Source of the DNA: Prevotella sp. UBA3837
GTDB lineage: Bacteria; Bacteroidota; Bacteroidia; Bacteroidales; Bacteroidaceae
Assembly (NCBI GenBank): GCA_002392835.1
Contig: DGHX01000029.1
Location: forward strand, 23,207-37,613
Length of the DNA: 14,407 nt
Direction: 5' to 3'
In this document: positions 6,531 to 14,140 of the stretch, in pieces
Position numbering within the stretch: position 1 is the first letter of the stretch
Layout of the letters: every line of letters starts with the position of its first letter
The notes under the pieces: model-generated
The model's database searches: none
What the model was told of the DNA's origin: nothing
The model's input: the letters and a program-made list of their open reading frames with translations, nothing else
Position numbers and translations under genes: made by a program

Positions 6531-6657
6531 GCGGTGCAACCAAAAAGTCACTCACGCGCGTATCCCGTGCGCGCATAGGACGAATTTAGGTACAGTTAAT
6601 TACGGCCAAAGGGTGTTAAGTTCGTGTTAACATACTCACCATCCGTTGCTGTTGCAC

Positions 6658-6665
6658 TACCTTTG
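6658..6665 (+). promoter_or_regulatory. Orphan -7-like element facing the 3' end of the pectate lyase gene
   Basis: TACCTTTG followed by CGCGC is an exact TAnnTTTG match, but no TTTG stands at the right distance upstream and no + strand gene follows. If active, it would start RNA antisense to the 3' end of the pectate lyase gene. It may also be a remnant or chance. The rest of 6560-6657 shows no gene. Confidence 0.3.
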
Positions 6666-6685
6666 CGCGCAAAAAAGGATTGCTG

Positions 6686-9343
6686 CTACCGCACCGTCTT
6701 GTGCCCGTCGCGGATGAAGATGCTGCCCTGCCGTGGAGCGCTGATGCGCCGTCCCTGCAGGTCGTAGAGGACGGCCTCGGCAGCGTTGGCGGCCTCGGCA
6801 GCGGGACTGGTGATGGCGGCCGTCTCGTCGGTGGTGAAAGCGAAGTTGAAGCGGCGCGTCATGGTGGCGCCGGTGCGCTTGTCGCGCACGGTGACGGGCA
6901 GCGACCTCATCATCGGCGCCTCGGCCTGCACACGCAGCACACTGCCCTGGAAGCTCCACACAAAGCCTGCGCCAGGCATCACGTCGTGGACAAAATCCTC
7001 TGCCACCTCAAAGTCCGGATAACCGGCGAAGTAAGGCCGCAGGTCTATGCTGACGCTCGTCTCGGGCTTCGCCACGAAGTGCGGGTGCGCCAGCCACTCC
7101 AGGTAGTTCTCCAGGTCGGTATATCCGTTGTCGACATAGTGGTTGTTGTTGGGCGCGGCGACGTCGGTACCGGCCAGCCGCTCATACCAGTCGGGCATGC
7201 CGTCCTGGTCGGTGTCCCATCCGTCGGGGCGCTGTGCGCTGATGATGTTCAGCCCCTCAAAGCCCTCGGCATCCGTCTCGCGGTCGATGAGCCCCTTCTT
7301 TCCGCTCTTGCTGCCCACGGTGGTGGTGGTTCCGCTGAGGGTCTCGCTCACCATGCGGCGGTCGTGGTTGTCCAGCTCGGGCTGGTTGCAGCCCACGTCG
7401 CTCAGCACGTCCTGATAGGCCTCCTCGGCCGTCTGCACACGGGCGTAGCTGGGGAAGAAGGGCTCTGCTGCCCAGGGCTCCCAGCGTGTGGTCTGCTTCT
7501 CACGCCAGGTGCACTTATAGGTGACGTTCAGCTGGTCGCGCGTCAGCGTGCCGTTCAGCTCCTGGCGTATGTTGCCGCTGACGTAGGCGCGCTGCGTGCC
7601 CTGCCCCGTGCCTTCAAAGTCGTGGTTCAGCAGGAAGTTCTGCGTGGTGGCCGGTCCCTTCTTGTAGTAGTTGGCCACGAAGTTCAGCTCGTGGGTGCCG
7701 CCGTCGGTGGCGCGTCCGCCCCAGTTGTACACCACGTTGTTGAAGATGTCGTGGTGGCCGTCGTAGAAGCCGGCGCCGTCCAGTCCGCCGCTGACGCTCC
7801 AGTTGCGTCCCTCGTTGTGCGCCAGCAGGTTATGGTGGAAGCTGCTGCCCTTGGCGCCCATCTCGCCTCCGCCTATGGTGGCGGCATATCCGTGCTGCGT
7901 GCCGGGGCCGTAGTTGGGGTGGTCGGCCACGTTCAGCGCCTCGCTGATGAGCGTGCGCTGCAGGGTGATGTGCTTGGCGTTGCGGCTGGAGAAACCCTCG
8001 TCGATGGTCCAGGCTATGGAGCAGTGGTCCATGATGGAGTGGTCGTTGCCTGCCATGCCCAGCCCGTCGAGGCCCTTTCCGGTGTCGCCGTTATGATAGC
8101 CCAGGCGCAGGCGCAGGAATCGGGTGATGCCGTCGCTCTGCATGCCGAAGGGTGCTCCGCGCAGCATGATGCCGCGCCCGGGTGCCGTCTGTCCGGCCAC
8201 GGTGACGTACTTGTCCGAGCACGTCAGGCGGCTCTTCAGCTCAATGACGCCTCCCACGTCGAAGACGATGGTTCGCGGCCCGCTCAGTCTGCTGATGCCG
8301 TAGCGCAGCGTGCCGGGCTGCGGGTTGGCGGGGTCGTCGAGGAGCGAGGTGACGTGGTAGACCGTGCCGCCGCGTCCGCCGATGGCGAAGCGGCCGTAGC
8401 CCTCGGCATCGGGGAAGGCCAGGCGCCGCGGGCGGAACCACCACTGGTCGCCGTCATAGCGCGTGCCGTCGCTCATCTCTTCGCTCACGGCCCAGTAGTA
8501 GGTCTTGGCGGGGTCCAGGCCCGTCAGCTCGTAGCGGGGCTCCGTCACGGTGGCCACCTCGGTCAGCTGTCCGCTCTCCGTGCCCACCAGCACATGGTGC
8601 TTCACGGCGGGCTCAGCCGGCGTCCACGTCAGCACCACACGGCCGCCGTCGCAGTCGGCATGCTCGTCTAAGTGCTCGGGATAGGGGTCGGCGGCGGTGG
8701 TCAGCGGGTTAGGGCGGTCGAAGACGAGGGCGTTGATGAAGAGCGACGTCGTCTGGTAGCCCTGCGTGTAGTCGACGGAGGGGTCGGGCACGGTGCGGTA
8801 GACGATGGTGACGCTCTCGCCCTGGCGGGCGGTGAAGTGCACGTACGACGTGCCGCTCTGCGAGGGCTGCTGGGCGCGGTTCGTCTGCAGCACGCCGCTC
8901 AGCTGCCGCTCTCCGTCCACGTACACGTCAATGGGGGGGCCGCTGTAGCCCGAGGGGTTGTTGTGGTAGGCCAGCAGCGAGTGCTCGCCGGCGCTCAGCC
9001 CGCTCAGCGTGAGTGTCATGCCCACGGCGCCGCTCTGCAGCTGCGGCGTGTTGCCATTGGCATCAAGGCCGTAGACGCCCACGCCGTCGCACACCAGCCG
9101 CGAGTATTTGTTCACGCCGTCCTTCCACCACTCGCACTTCAGCGTGCGCCCGGTGGCGGGGGCCTCAACGGCCAGCTTCAGCGTGATGCCGTCAACGGTG
9201 GTCTGCGCCTGCTGGGCATTGGCAAAGGTCCAGCCAAGGTAGTCCTCCTCCGTGCGGTTAGAGTTGTTGTTGATGTCTATGCGCTGGGCTGCCAGCAGTG
9301 CAGTGCAGCCTGAAAGCAGCAGGGTGGCAAAAAGTCGGGTCAT
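6686..9343 (-). CDS. Secreted multidomain pectate lyase (PL1-like)
   Basis: Pectate lyases cleave de-esterified homogalacturonan by beta-elimination with calcium. The 885-residue product starts with a signal sequence (MTRLFATLLLSGCTALLAAQ) that could be a lipoprotein signal (LSGC, Cys13) or be cut after AA at 19. Residues 25-210 form a beta-rich domain I cannot name, perhaps carbohydrate-binding. Residues 227-302 look like fibronectin type III (LTGLDPAKTYYWAV). The parallel beta-helix lyase spans about 310-570: FPDAEGYGRFAIGGRGGTVY, GTLRYGI, GGVIELKSRL, VAGQTAPGRGI, HCSIAWTIDEG, SFHHNLLAHN and FNNVVYNWGGRA. A calcium-type loop DTDQDGMPDWYE is at 710-721. The C-terminal tail (LYDLQGRRI, then FIRDGHKTVR) resembles the tail of many Prevotella secreted proteins. 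ATG 9343 lies about 31 nt after the predicted transcription start. Long open frames on the opposite strand are codon-bias shadows. Confidence 0.9.
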   Translation of the reverse strand: MTRLFATLLLSGCTALLAAQRIDINNNSNRTEEDYLGWTFANAQQAQTTVDGITLKLAVEAPATGRTLKCEWWKDGVNKYSRLVCDGVGVYGLDANGNTPQLQSGAVGMTLTLSGLSAGEHSLLAYHNNPSGYSGPPIDVYVDGERQLSGVLQTNRAQQPSQSGTSYVHFTARQGESVTIVYRTVPDPSVDYTQGYQTTSLFINALVFDRPNPLTTAADPYPEHLDEHADCDGGRVVLTWTPAEPAVKHHVLVGTESGQLTEVATVTEPRYELTGLDPAKTYYWAVSEEMSDGTRYDGDQWWFRPRRLAFPDAEGYGRFAIGGRGGTVYHVTSLLDDPANPQPGTLRYGISRLSGPRTIVFDVGGVIELKSRLTCSDKYVTVAGQTAPGRGIMLRGAPFGMQSDGITRFLRLRLGYHNGDTGKGLDGLGMAGNDHSIMDHCSIAWTIDEGFSSRNAKHITLQRTLISEALNVADHPNYGPGTQHGYAATIGGGEMGAKGSSFHHNLLAHNEGRNWSVSGGLDGAGFYDGHHDIFNNVVYNWGGRATDGGTHELNFVANYYKKGPATTQNFLLNHDFEGTGQGTQRAYVSGNIRQELNGTLTRDQLNVTYKCTWREKQTTRWEPWAAEPFFPSYARVQTAEEAYQDVLSDVGCNQPELDNHDRRMVSETLSGTTTTVGSKSGKKGLIDRETDAEGFEGLNIISAQRPDGWDTDQDGMPDWYERLAGTDVAAPNNNHYVDNGYTDLENYLEWLAHPHFVAKPETSVSIDLRPYFAGYPDFEVAEDFVHDVMPGAGFVWSFQGSVLRVQAEAPMMRSLPVTVRDKRTGATMTRRFNFAFTTDETAAITSPAAEAANAAEAVLYDLQGRRISAPRQGSIFIRDGHKTVR

Positions 9344-9379
9344 GGGTTCGCGTAGTTTGTTTAGTTGCTTTTAGGAGTG

Positions 9380-9411
9380 CAAAGTTAATGGTTTTCGCAG
9401 GAATCGCCAAA
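9380..9411 (-). promoter_or_regulatory. Promoter of the pectate lyase gene
   Basis: On the minus strand, TTTG (9411-9408), a 20-bp spacer and TAACTTTG (9387-9380) fit the Bacteroidetes consensus. It gives a leader of about 31 nt before ATG 9343. It is divergent from the promoter of the DUF4160 gene. Confidence 0.78.
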
Positions 9412-9471
9412 CAATTGGCAGAAAAAAGAAGAAAATACATCAAGATTAAGCATTGTTTGCAAAAAAATTTG

Positions 9472-9479
9472 TATCTTTG
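9472..9479 (+). promoter_or_regulatory. Promoter -7 element for the DUF4160/DUF2442 pair
   Basis: TATCTTTG followed by CACCC fits TAnnTTTG and stands 31 bp before the DUF4160 ATG. The nearest TTTG (9456-9459) is only 12 bp upstream, so the -33 element is weak or displaced. Confidence 0.6.
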
Positions 9480-9510
9480 CACCCTTAGTTACAACAACGT
9501 AAAGAGAAAG

Positions 9511-9768
9511 ATGCCAGAAATCAGCAAATTCTTCGGAATCATCATCAGCCTCTACTGGCGCGACCACAATCCGCCGCACATTCACTTCACCTATGGTGAA
9601 TACGAATGCAGCATCAGTGTTCTCGACCGTATTGTCGACGGTAAAGCGCCATCAAAGGTCATTGCTAAAGTAAATGAATGGATGGACCTCCACGAGGCTG
9701 AGATTCTGACGCTTTGGGAGAAGGCTCAGAGAGGCGAGAAACTGGGAAGAATAGAACCACTTAAGTAA
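9511..9768 (+). CDS. DUF4160 domain protein, first gene of a two-gene module
   Basis: This 85-residue protein is nearly all DUF4160: MPEISKFFGIIISLYWRD, the characteristic HNPPHIHFTYGEYECSI, then KAPSKVIAKVNEWMDLHEAEILTLWEKA and a terminal KIEPL-like GRIEPLK. The family's biochemical role is unknown to me. It is very often found beside DUF2442, and the pair has been treated as toxin-antitoxin-like; that is not shown by this sequence. The frame opens much further upstream (9298), but ATG 9511 matches the usual family N-terminus and lies 31 bp after the -7 element. Base composition is less GC-rich than the flanking genes, which suggests acquisition by transfer. Confidence 0.85.
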   Translation: MPEISKFFGIIISLYWRDHNPPHIHFTYGEYECSISVLDRIVDGKAPSKVIAKVNEWMDLHEAEILTLWEKAQRGEKLGRIEPLK

Positions 9769-9770
9769 AA

Positions 9771-9778
9771 AGAGGAGG
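9771..9778 (+). promoter_or_regulatory. Strong Shine-Dalgarno before the DUF2442 gene
   Basis: AGAGGAGG ends 7 nt before ATG 9786. This textbook ribosome-binding site is the only clear one I found in the window, in a phylum that rarely uses them. Confidence 0.8.
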
Positions 9779-9785
9779 AAACGAT

Positions 9786-10019
9786 ATGCTAAAAGTAACG
9801 GGCGTTGACTACGTAAAAGACTACGAGCTGCTGCTCACCTTCAGCGATGGGACACGCAAGCTTTGTGACCTGCGACCTTATCTCACGGGAGAGGTCTTCG
9901 GCGAATTGCTCGACCACAGCAAGTTCACGCAATATGGCCTTACCGGATATACCATTGAGTGGGCCAATGGTGCAGACCTCGCACCTGAATTCCTGCATGA
10001 CATCGGTCGCAGGGCATAA
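9786..10019 (+). CDS. DUF2442 domain protein, second gene of the module
   Basis: This 77-residue protein matches DUF2442: an N-terminal beta-rich half (LKVTGVDYVKDYELLLTFSDG, then RKLCDLRPYL), GEVFGELLDHSKFTQYGL, and the family ending IEWANGADLAPEFLHD. The N-terminal region of this family has a known fold, but I know no established activity. It begins 17 bp after the DUF4160 stop, behind a strong Shine-Dalgarno, so the two are almost certainly cotranscribed. A toxin-antitoxin role is possible but unproven, and which partner would be which cannot be told from sequence. It ends 42 bp before tsaB. Confidence 0.87.
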   Translation: MLKVTGVDYVKDYELLLTFSDGTRKLCDLRPYLTGEVFGELLDHSKFTQYGLTGYTIEWANGADLAPEFLHDIGRRA

Positions 10020-10061
10020 CGTTCCTTTGCATCCTAATAGACAATTACAAGCCAGAAAGCC

Positions 10062-10760
10062 ATGTCCTGCATACTACACATTGAAACCAGCGCGTCGGCG
10101 TGCTCGGTGGCCGTGAGCGAAGACTCGCACGTCATCTACCACGACGAGCGCACCAGCGACCACAAGGGTGCCAGCGCCGAACTGCTGGGCACGATGGTCG
10201 ACGAGGCCCTGTCGTTCACCGACAGCCATGCCATACCCTTCGACGCCGTGGCCGTGAGCGCCGGGCCTGGGTCCTACACCGGGCTGCGCATCGGCGTGTC
10301 CATGGCCAAGGGCATCTGCTTCGGCCGCGACCTGAAGCTCATCGCCGTGCCCACCCTCGAGCTGCTCTGCGTGCCCGTACTGCTGGGCGAGCGCGTCAGC
10401 GAAGACGCCCTGCTCTGCCCCATGCTCGACGCACGCCGCATGGAGGTCTACGCCGCCGTCTACGACCGTGCCCTGCGCACCGTCAGACCCGTCGGGGCCG
10501 ACGTCGTCAGCGCCGACACCTACCGCCAGTGGCTCGACCGCCAGCCGGTGTACTTCTTCGGACCGGGAGCCGAGAAGTGCATGCCCGTCATCGACCACCC
10601 CAACGCACACCTCATAGAAGACATAGTGCCCCAGGCACGGTGGATGCAGCCACTGGCCGAGCGACGCCTGATGAACGGACAGACCGAGGACGTGGCCTAC
10701 TACGAGCCCTTCTACCTGAAGGACTTCGTGGCAAAGCTTCCTAAAAGCCCCCTGAGTTAA
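10062..10760 (+). CDS. tsaB: tRNA threonylcarbamoyladenosine biosynthesis protein TsaB
   Basis: TsaB is the partner of TsaD in the complex that installs N6-threonylcarbamoyl on A37 of ANN-decoding tRNAs. The 232-residue protein has the ASKHA-fold start ILHIETSASACSVAVS (4-19) and the family hallmark SAGPGSYTGLRIGVSMAKG (66-84), followed by MLDARRMEVYAAVYD. The C-terminus YYEPFYLKDFVAKLP is typical; the last residues (KSPLS) and the TAA stop are encoded by the left arm of a palindromic element at 10746-10862, so the original end was replaced. A TTCCTTTG at 10022-10029 is a poor -7 candidate; otherwise no promoter is evident, and read-through from the DUF2442 gene is possible. Confidence 0.95.
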   Translation: MSCILHIETSASACSVAVSEDSHVIYHDERTSDHKGASAELLGTMVDEALSFTDSHAIPFDAVAVSAGPGSYTGLRIGVSMAKGICFGRDLKLIAVPTLELLCVPVLLGERVSEDALLCPMLDARRMEVYAAVYDRALRTVRPVGADVVSADTYRQWLDRQPVYFFGPGAEKCMPVIDHPNAHLIEDIVPQARWMQPLAERRLMNGQTEDVAYYEPFYLKDFVAKLPKSPLS

Positions 10761-10862
10761 GGGGTTGGGGGTCTGAACAAGCGCAGACGCCCCATGACAT
10801 TGATAATAACGACTGTCTGATAAACGCTTGTTCAGACCCCCACCCCCCTAACTCAGGGGGCT
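10746..10862. repeat. 117-bp palindromic element (38-bp arms) at the tsaB/DUF4290 junction
   Basis: The left arm 10746-10783 (AGCCCCCTGAGTTA to GTCTGAACAAGCG) and the right arm 10825-10862 are reverse complements at 36 of 38 positions. Both mismatches fall in the G-run. A 41-bp loop lies between, where CAGAC and GTCTG can extend the stem by 5 bp. The left arm supplies the last tsaB codons and its TAA stop; the right arm ends 7 bp before the DUF4290 ATG. There is no T run after either arm, so a simple terminator is unlikely. The shape suits a REP- or MITE-type mobile palindrome; a clear target duplication is not seen. Confidence 0.85.
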
Positions 10863-10869
10863 AAAAAAG

Positions 10870-11477
10870 ATGAACATCCCCGGATTAGACTACAACACGC
10901 AGCGGCGCACGCTGCTGATGCCCGAATACGGGCGCGAGATACACAAGATGATCGACCACGCCGTGAGCCTGGACGACCGCGGCGAGCGGCTGCGCTGTGC
11001 CAAGACCATCGTCAGGCTCATGGAGACGAAGGTGCCGCAGATTCGCGAGAACGCCGGCTACCAGCAGACGCTGTGGGACCACCTGTACCTGATGAGCGAC
11101 GGGCGCCTCGACATCGACTGGCCCTACGACGTGAGCCAGGCAGAGCACATACACGCCAAGCCGCAGCCCATGCCGCGACCCGTTGCCAACAACGGGCTCA
11201 GGCACTACGGCCGACTGGTGCAGGAGCTGTGGGAGCAGCTGAAGGTCATGCCCGCAGGACCGGAACGAGACGCGCTGACGCGGCACACCGCCAACCAGAT
11301 GAAGCGCGACCTGGTGCTGTGGGGACACGGCAGCTATGACGACGAGAAGGTGGCCGACGACCTGGCACGCTTCACCGACGGGAAGATACAGCTCGACCTG
11401 CAGCACTTCAGCTTCGAACGATTCGTACCCACAGAAGAGATGGTCAACACCGGCAAGAAAGGTAAGAAAAAGAAGTA

Positions 11478-11478
<1 letters not shown>
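10870..11478 (+). CDS. DUF4290 family protein
   Basis: This is a 202-residue soluble protein without signal or membrane segments, mostly helical, with conserved-looking stretches MNIPGLDYNTQRRTLLMPEYGREIHKM (read in parts), RLMETKVPQIRENAGYQQ, LWDHLYLMS and MKRDLVLWGHGSYDDEKVADDL. It ends in a lysine-rich tail (GKKGKKKK). It matches my recollection of DUF4290, a Bacteroidetes family of unknown function typically placed directly upstream of murA. Here its TAA stop overlaps the murA ATG by one base (TAATG), which implies translational coupling. The start follows the palindromic element by 7 bp in an A-rich context. A role in cell-wall synthesis is a guess from linkage only. Confidence 0.88.
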
Positions 11479-12841
<1,363 letters not shown>

Positions 12842-12845
<4 letters not shown>

Positions 12846-13351
12846 ACAGCTCAGAAGTTTACCGCATCGGCCGCATCGGCAAGCCGCACGGCGTGAAGGG
12901 AGAGGTGACCATGCAGGTCGACGACGACGTCTTCGACCGCGTGGATGCCGACTTCGTCATCCTTGAGGTCGACGGGCTGCTGGTGCCCTTCTACATGGAG
13001 GAGTACCGCTTCCGCACCGACACCACCGCCCTCGTGAAGTTCGAGGACGTGGACACCATGGAGCGGGCGCGCGAGCTGACGAACTGCGACGTCTACTTCC
13101 CGCGACACCTGGCCGACGAAGGCAGCGACGACGACTACACCTGGGCCTACTTCGTGGGTTTCCTGCTCACCGATGCCGCCACGGGCAACGCCGTGGGGCG
13201 CATCGAGGCCGTCGACGACAGCACCGCCAACGTGCTCTTCCAGCTCAGCGACGGACGCCTCATCCCCGCAGCAGAAGAACTCATCACCACCATCGACCAC
13301 GACGCACAGCGCATCGCCATGATCATCCCCCAGGGACTGCTCGAACTGTAA
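12842..13351 (+). CDS. rimM: Ribosome maturation factor RimM
   Basis: RimM binds ribosomal protein S19 and helps the 30S head and 16S rRNA mature. The 169-residue product begins with the N-terminal beta-barrel signature YRIGRIGKPHGVKGEV (7-22), continues with FYMEEYRFRTDTTALVKFEDV, and has a PRC-barrel-like C-terminal half (FVGFLLTDAATGNAVGRIEAV, then IPAAEELITTIDHDAQRIAM). The frame opens further upstream inside murA, but ATG 12842, overlapping the murA stop as ATGA, gives the normal family N-terminus and implies coupled translation. The acidic linker (DEGSDDD) is unremarkable. Confidence 0.95.
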
Positions 13352-13363
13352 AATACAGACCAG

Positions 13364-13549
13364 ATGACTGACTACTTACAGGCCCAACAGCAACAGCCGC
13401 GGCGTTACACCAAGGAAGAAATCAACGCCATGCTTGACGAGGCAGAAGCCGAAATAGCAGCAGGAAACACCATTCCTGATGAACAGTTATGGTCTGAAGA
13501 AGAGCAAGAGTATGAAAAAATAGAAATGGCTGAAGCATCCGAAGTATAA
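13364..13549 (+). CDS. Small acidic hypothetical protein (61 residues)
   Basis: I do not recognise a named family. The protein is strongly acidic, begins with a glutamine-rich segment (LQAQQQQPRRYTKEEI), and is predicted helical through EEINAMLDEAEAEIAAGN, followed by PDEQLWSEEEQEYEKIEM. The middle resembles the C-terminal region of small RelB/ParD-like antitoxins of the ParE/RelE type, but no toxin gene follows and the likeness is by eye only. It starts 12 bp after the rimM stop, is less GC-rich than rimM, and its good start and frame make a real gene likely. The next gene is convergent, 27 bp away. Confidence 0.6.
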   Translation: MTDYLQAQQQQPRRYTKEEINAMLDEAEAEIAAGNTIPDEQLWSEEEQEYEKIEMAEASEV

Positions 13550-13576
13550 TCACAAAAAACGACTGTCAGGCTACGC

Positions 13577-14071
13577 TTATTGGCCGTCCAACAGCCCTAC
13601 CGTCTCTATGTCAATCCGTGTGACCGTGCCGTTGGCATTGGCAAAGTACACCCGTGGTATGACGGCGGAGGCGAAGAGGTCGTAGACACGGCGGTCCTGC
13701 TGTGCGGCGTAGGGCATGGTCAGACCGTTGTCGGCCCAAAAGGCGGCCACGCTCTCCTGCCCCTCAGCACGGCTGACGCACACCAGCTGGAAGCCCTCAT
13801 CGCGCCGGTGGCGCTCGTAGTACGCGTTCAGCCGCGGCAGCTCGCGCTGGCAGTCAGGACACGTGGTGTGGAACAGCACCACCACCGTGGCACCCGTCAG
13901 CTGTTGCGTGGAGAACAGGCCCTGCGAACCGTCGGCCATCGTCATGGCCACGCTGAACGCCGGCAGGCGGTCGCCAACGCGCACACGCTCCACCACCTCG
14001 TCATCGCCGTCGTTCACAGCCGAGCAGCCGCATACCAGGGCGGCAAGAAATAGAAAAAGCAGTTTCCTCAT
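13577..14071 (-). CDS. Thioredoxin-fold (TlpA/redoxin-like) lipoprotein
   Basis: This is probably an envelope thiol-disulfide oxidoreductase. The 164-residue product has a lipoprotein-type signal (MRKLLFLFLAALVCGC) with likely lipidated Cys16, then a linker (SAVNDGDDEVVE) and a thioredoxin fold: RVGDRLPAFSV, VVVLFHTTCPDCQRELPRL with the CPDC active site at 71-74, and the cis-proline region VIPRVYF (Pro139). Two further in-frame ATGs (14077, 14086) add a few residues, but ATG 14071 gives the best signal peptide and a 32-nt leader, matching the other promoters here. The lipobox VCGC is slightly unusual at the second position. The reducing partner and substrate are unknown, and no cytochrome maturation genes are visible. 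Confidence 0.88.
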   Translation of the reverse strand: MRKLLFLFLAALVCGCSAVNDGDDEVVERVRVGDRLPAFSVAMTMADGSQGLFSTQQLTGATVVVLFHTTCPDCQRELPRLNAYYERHRRDEGFQLVCVSRAEGQESVAAFWADNGLTMPYAAQQDRRVYDLFASAVIPRVYFANANGTVTRIDIETVGLLDGQ

Positions 14072-14108
14072 GATCATCGCATGCAACCATCACGTCTGTC
14101 GCACGTTG

Positions 14109-14140
14109 CAAAGGTAATCATTTTTCAGTAAACGAACAAA
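14109..14140 (-). promoter_or_regulatory. Promoter of the thioredoxin-fold lipoprotein gene
   Basis: On the minus strand, TTTG (14140-14137), a 20-bp spacer and TACCTTTG (14116-14109) match the consensus exactly. The predicted leader is about 32 nt to ATG 14071. Confidence 0.8.

Larger units (their letters stand above)
6134..6559. mobile_element. Noncoding element bounded by 28-bp terminal inverted repeats (MITE-like)
   Basis: The left end (6134-6161: GCGCGTGAG, then CGAT, then TTTTTGGTTGCACCG) matches the reverse complement of the right end (6532-6559) at 26 of 28 positions. Between them are 370 bp of nested repeats: a 22-bp tandem array, two long hairpins, a palindrome and an octamer array. 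No transposase and no convincing gene lies inside; the open frames there are products of the repeats. No clear target-site duplication is visible. It lies between two convergent genes. Miniature transposable element is an inference; a structured repeat region of another kind is possible. Confidence 0.55.

Noticed and set aside
6132..6630. Overlapping open frames in the repeat island
   Set aside because: The 22-bp units read through in several frames and give only repetitive peptides (FGCTGVSFWLHRR type); there is no start context or domain.
6680..9313. Long open frames on the + strand opposite the pectate lyase gene
   Set aside because: They are mirror frames of a GC-rich coding sequence; the translations lack any domain and are Val/Ala/Gly/His-rich, while the minus frame has full family motifs, a signal peptide and a promoter.
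10746..10862. Rho-independent terminator between tsaB and DUF4290
   Set aside because: The hairpin is very long, has a 41-base loop and lacks a T run on either strand; the repeated-element interpretation fits better.
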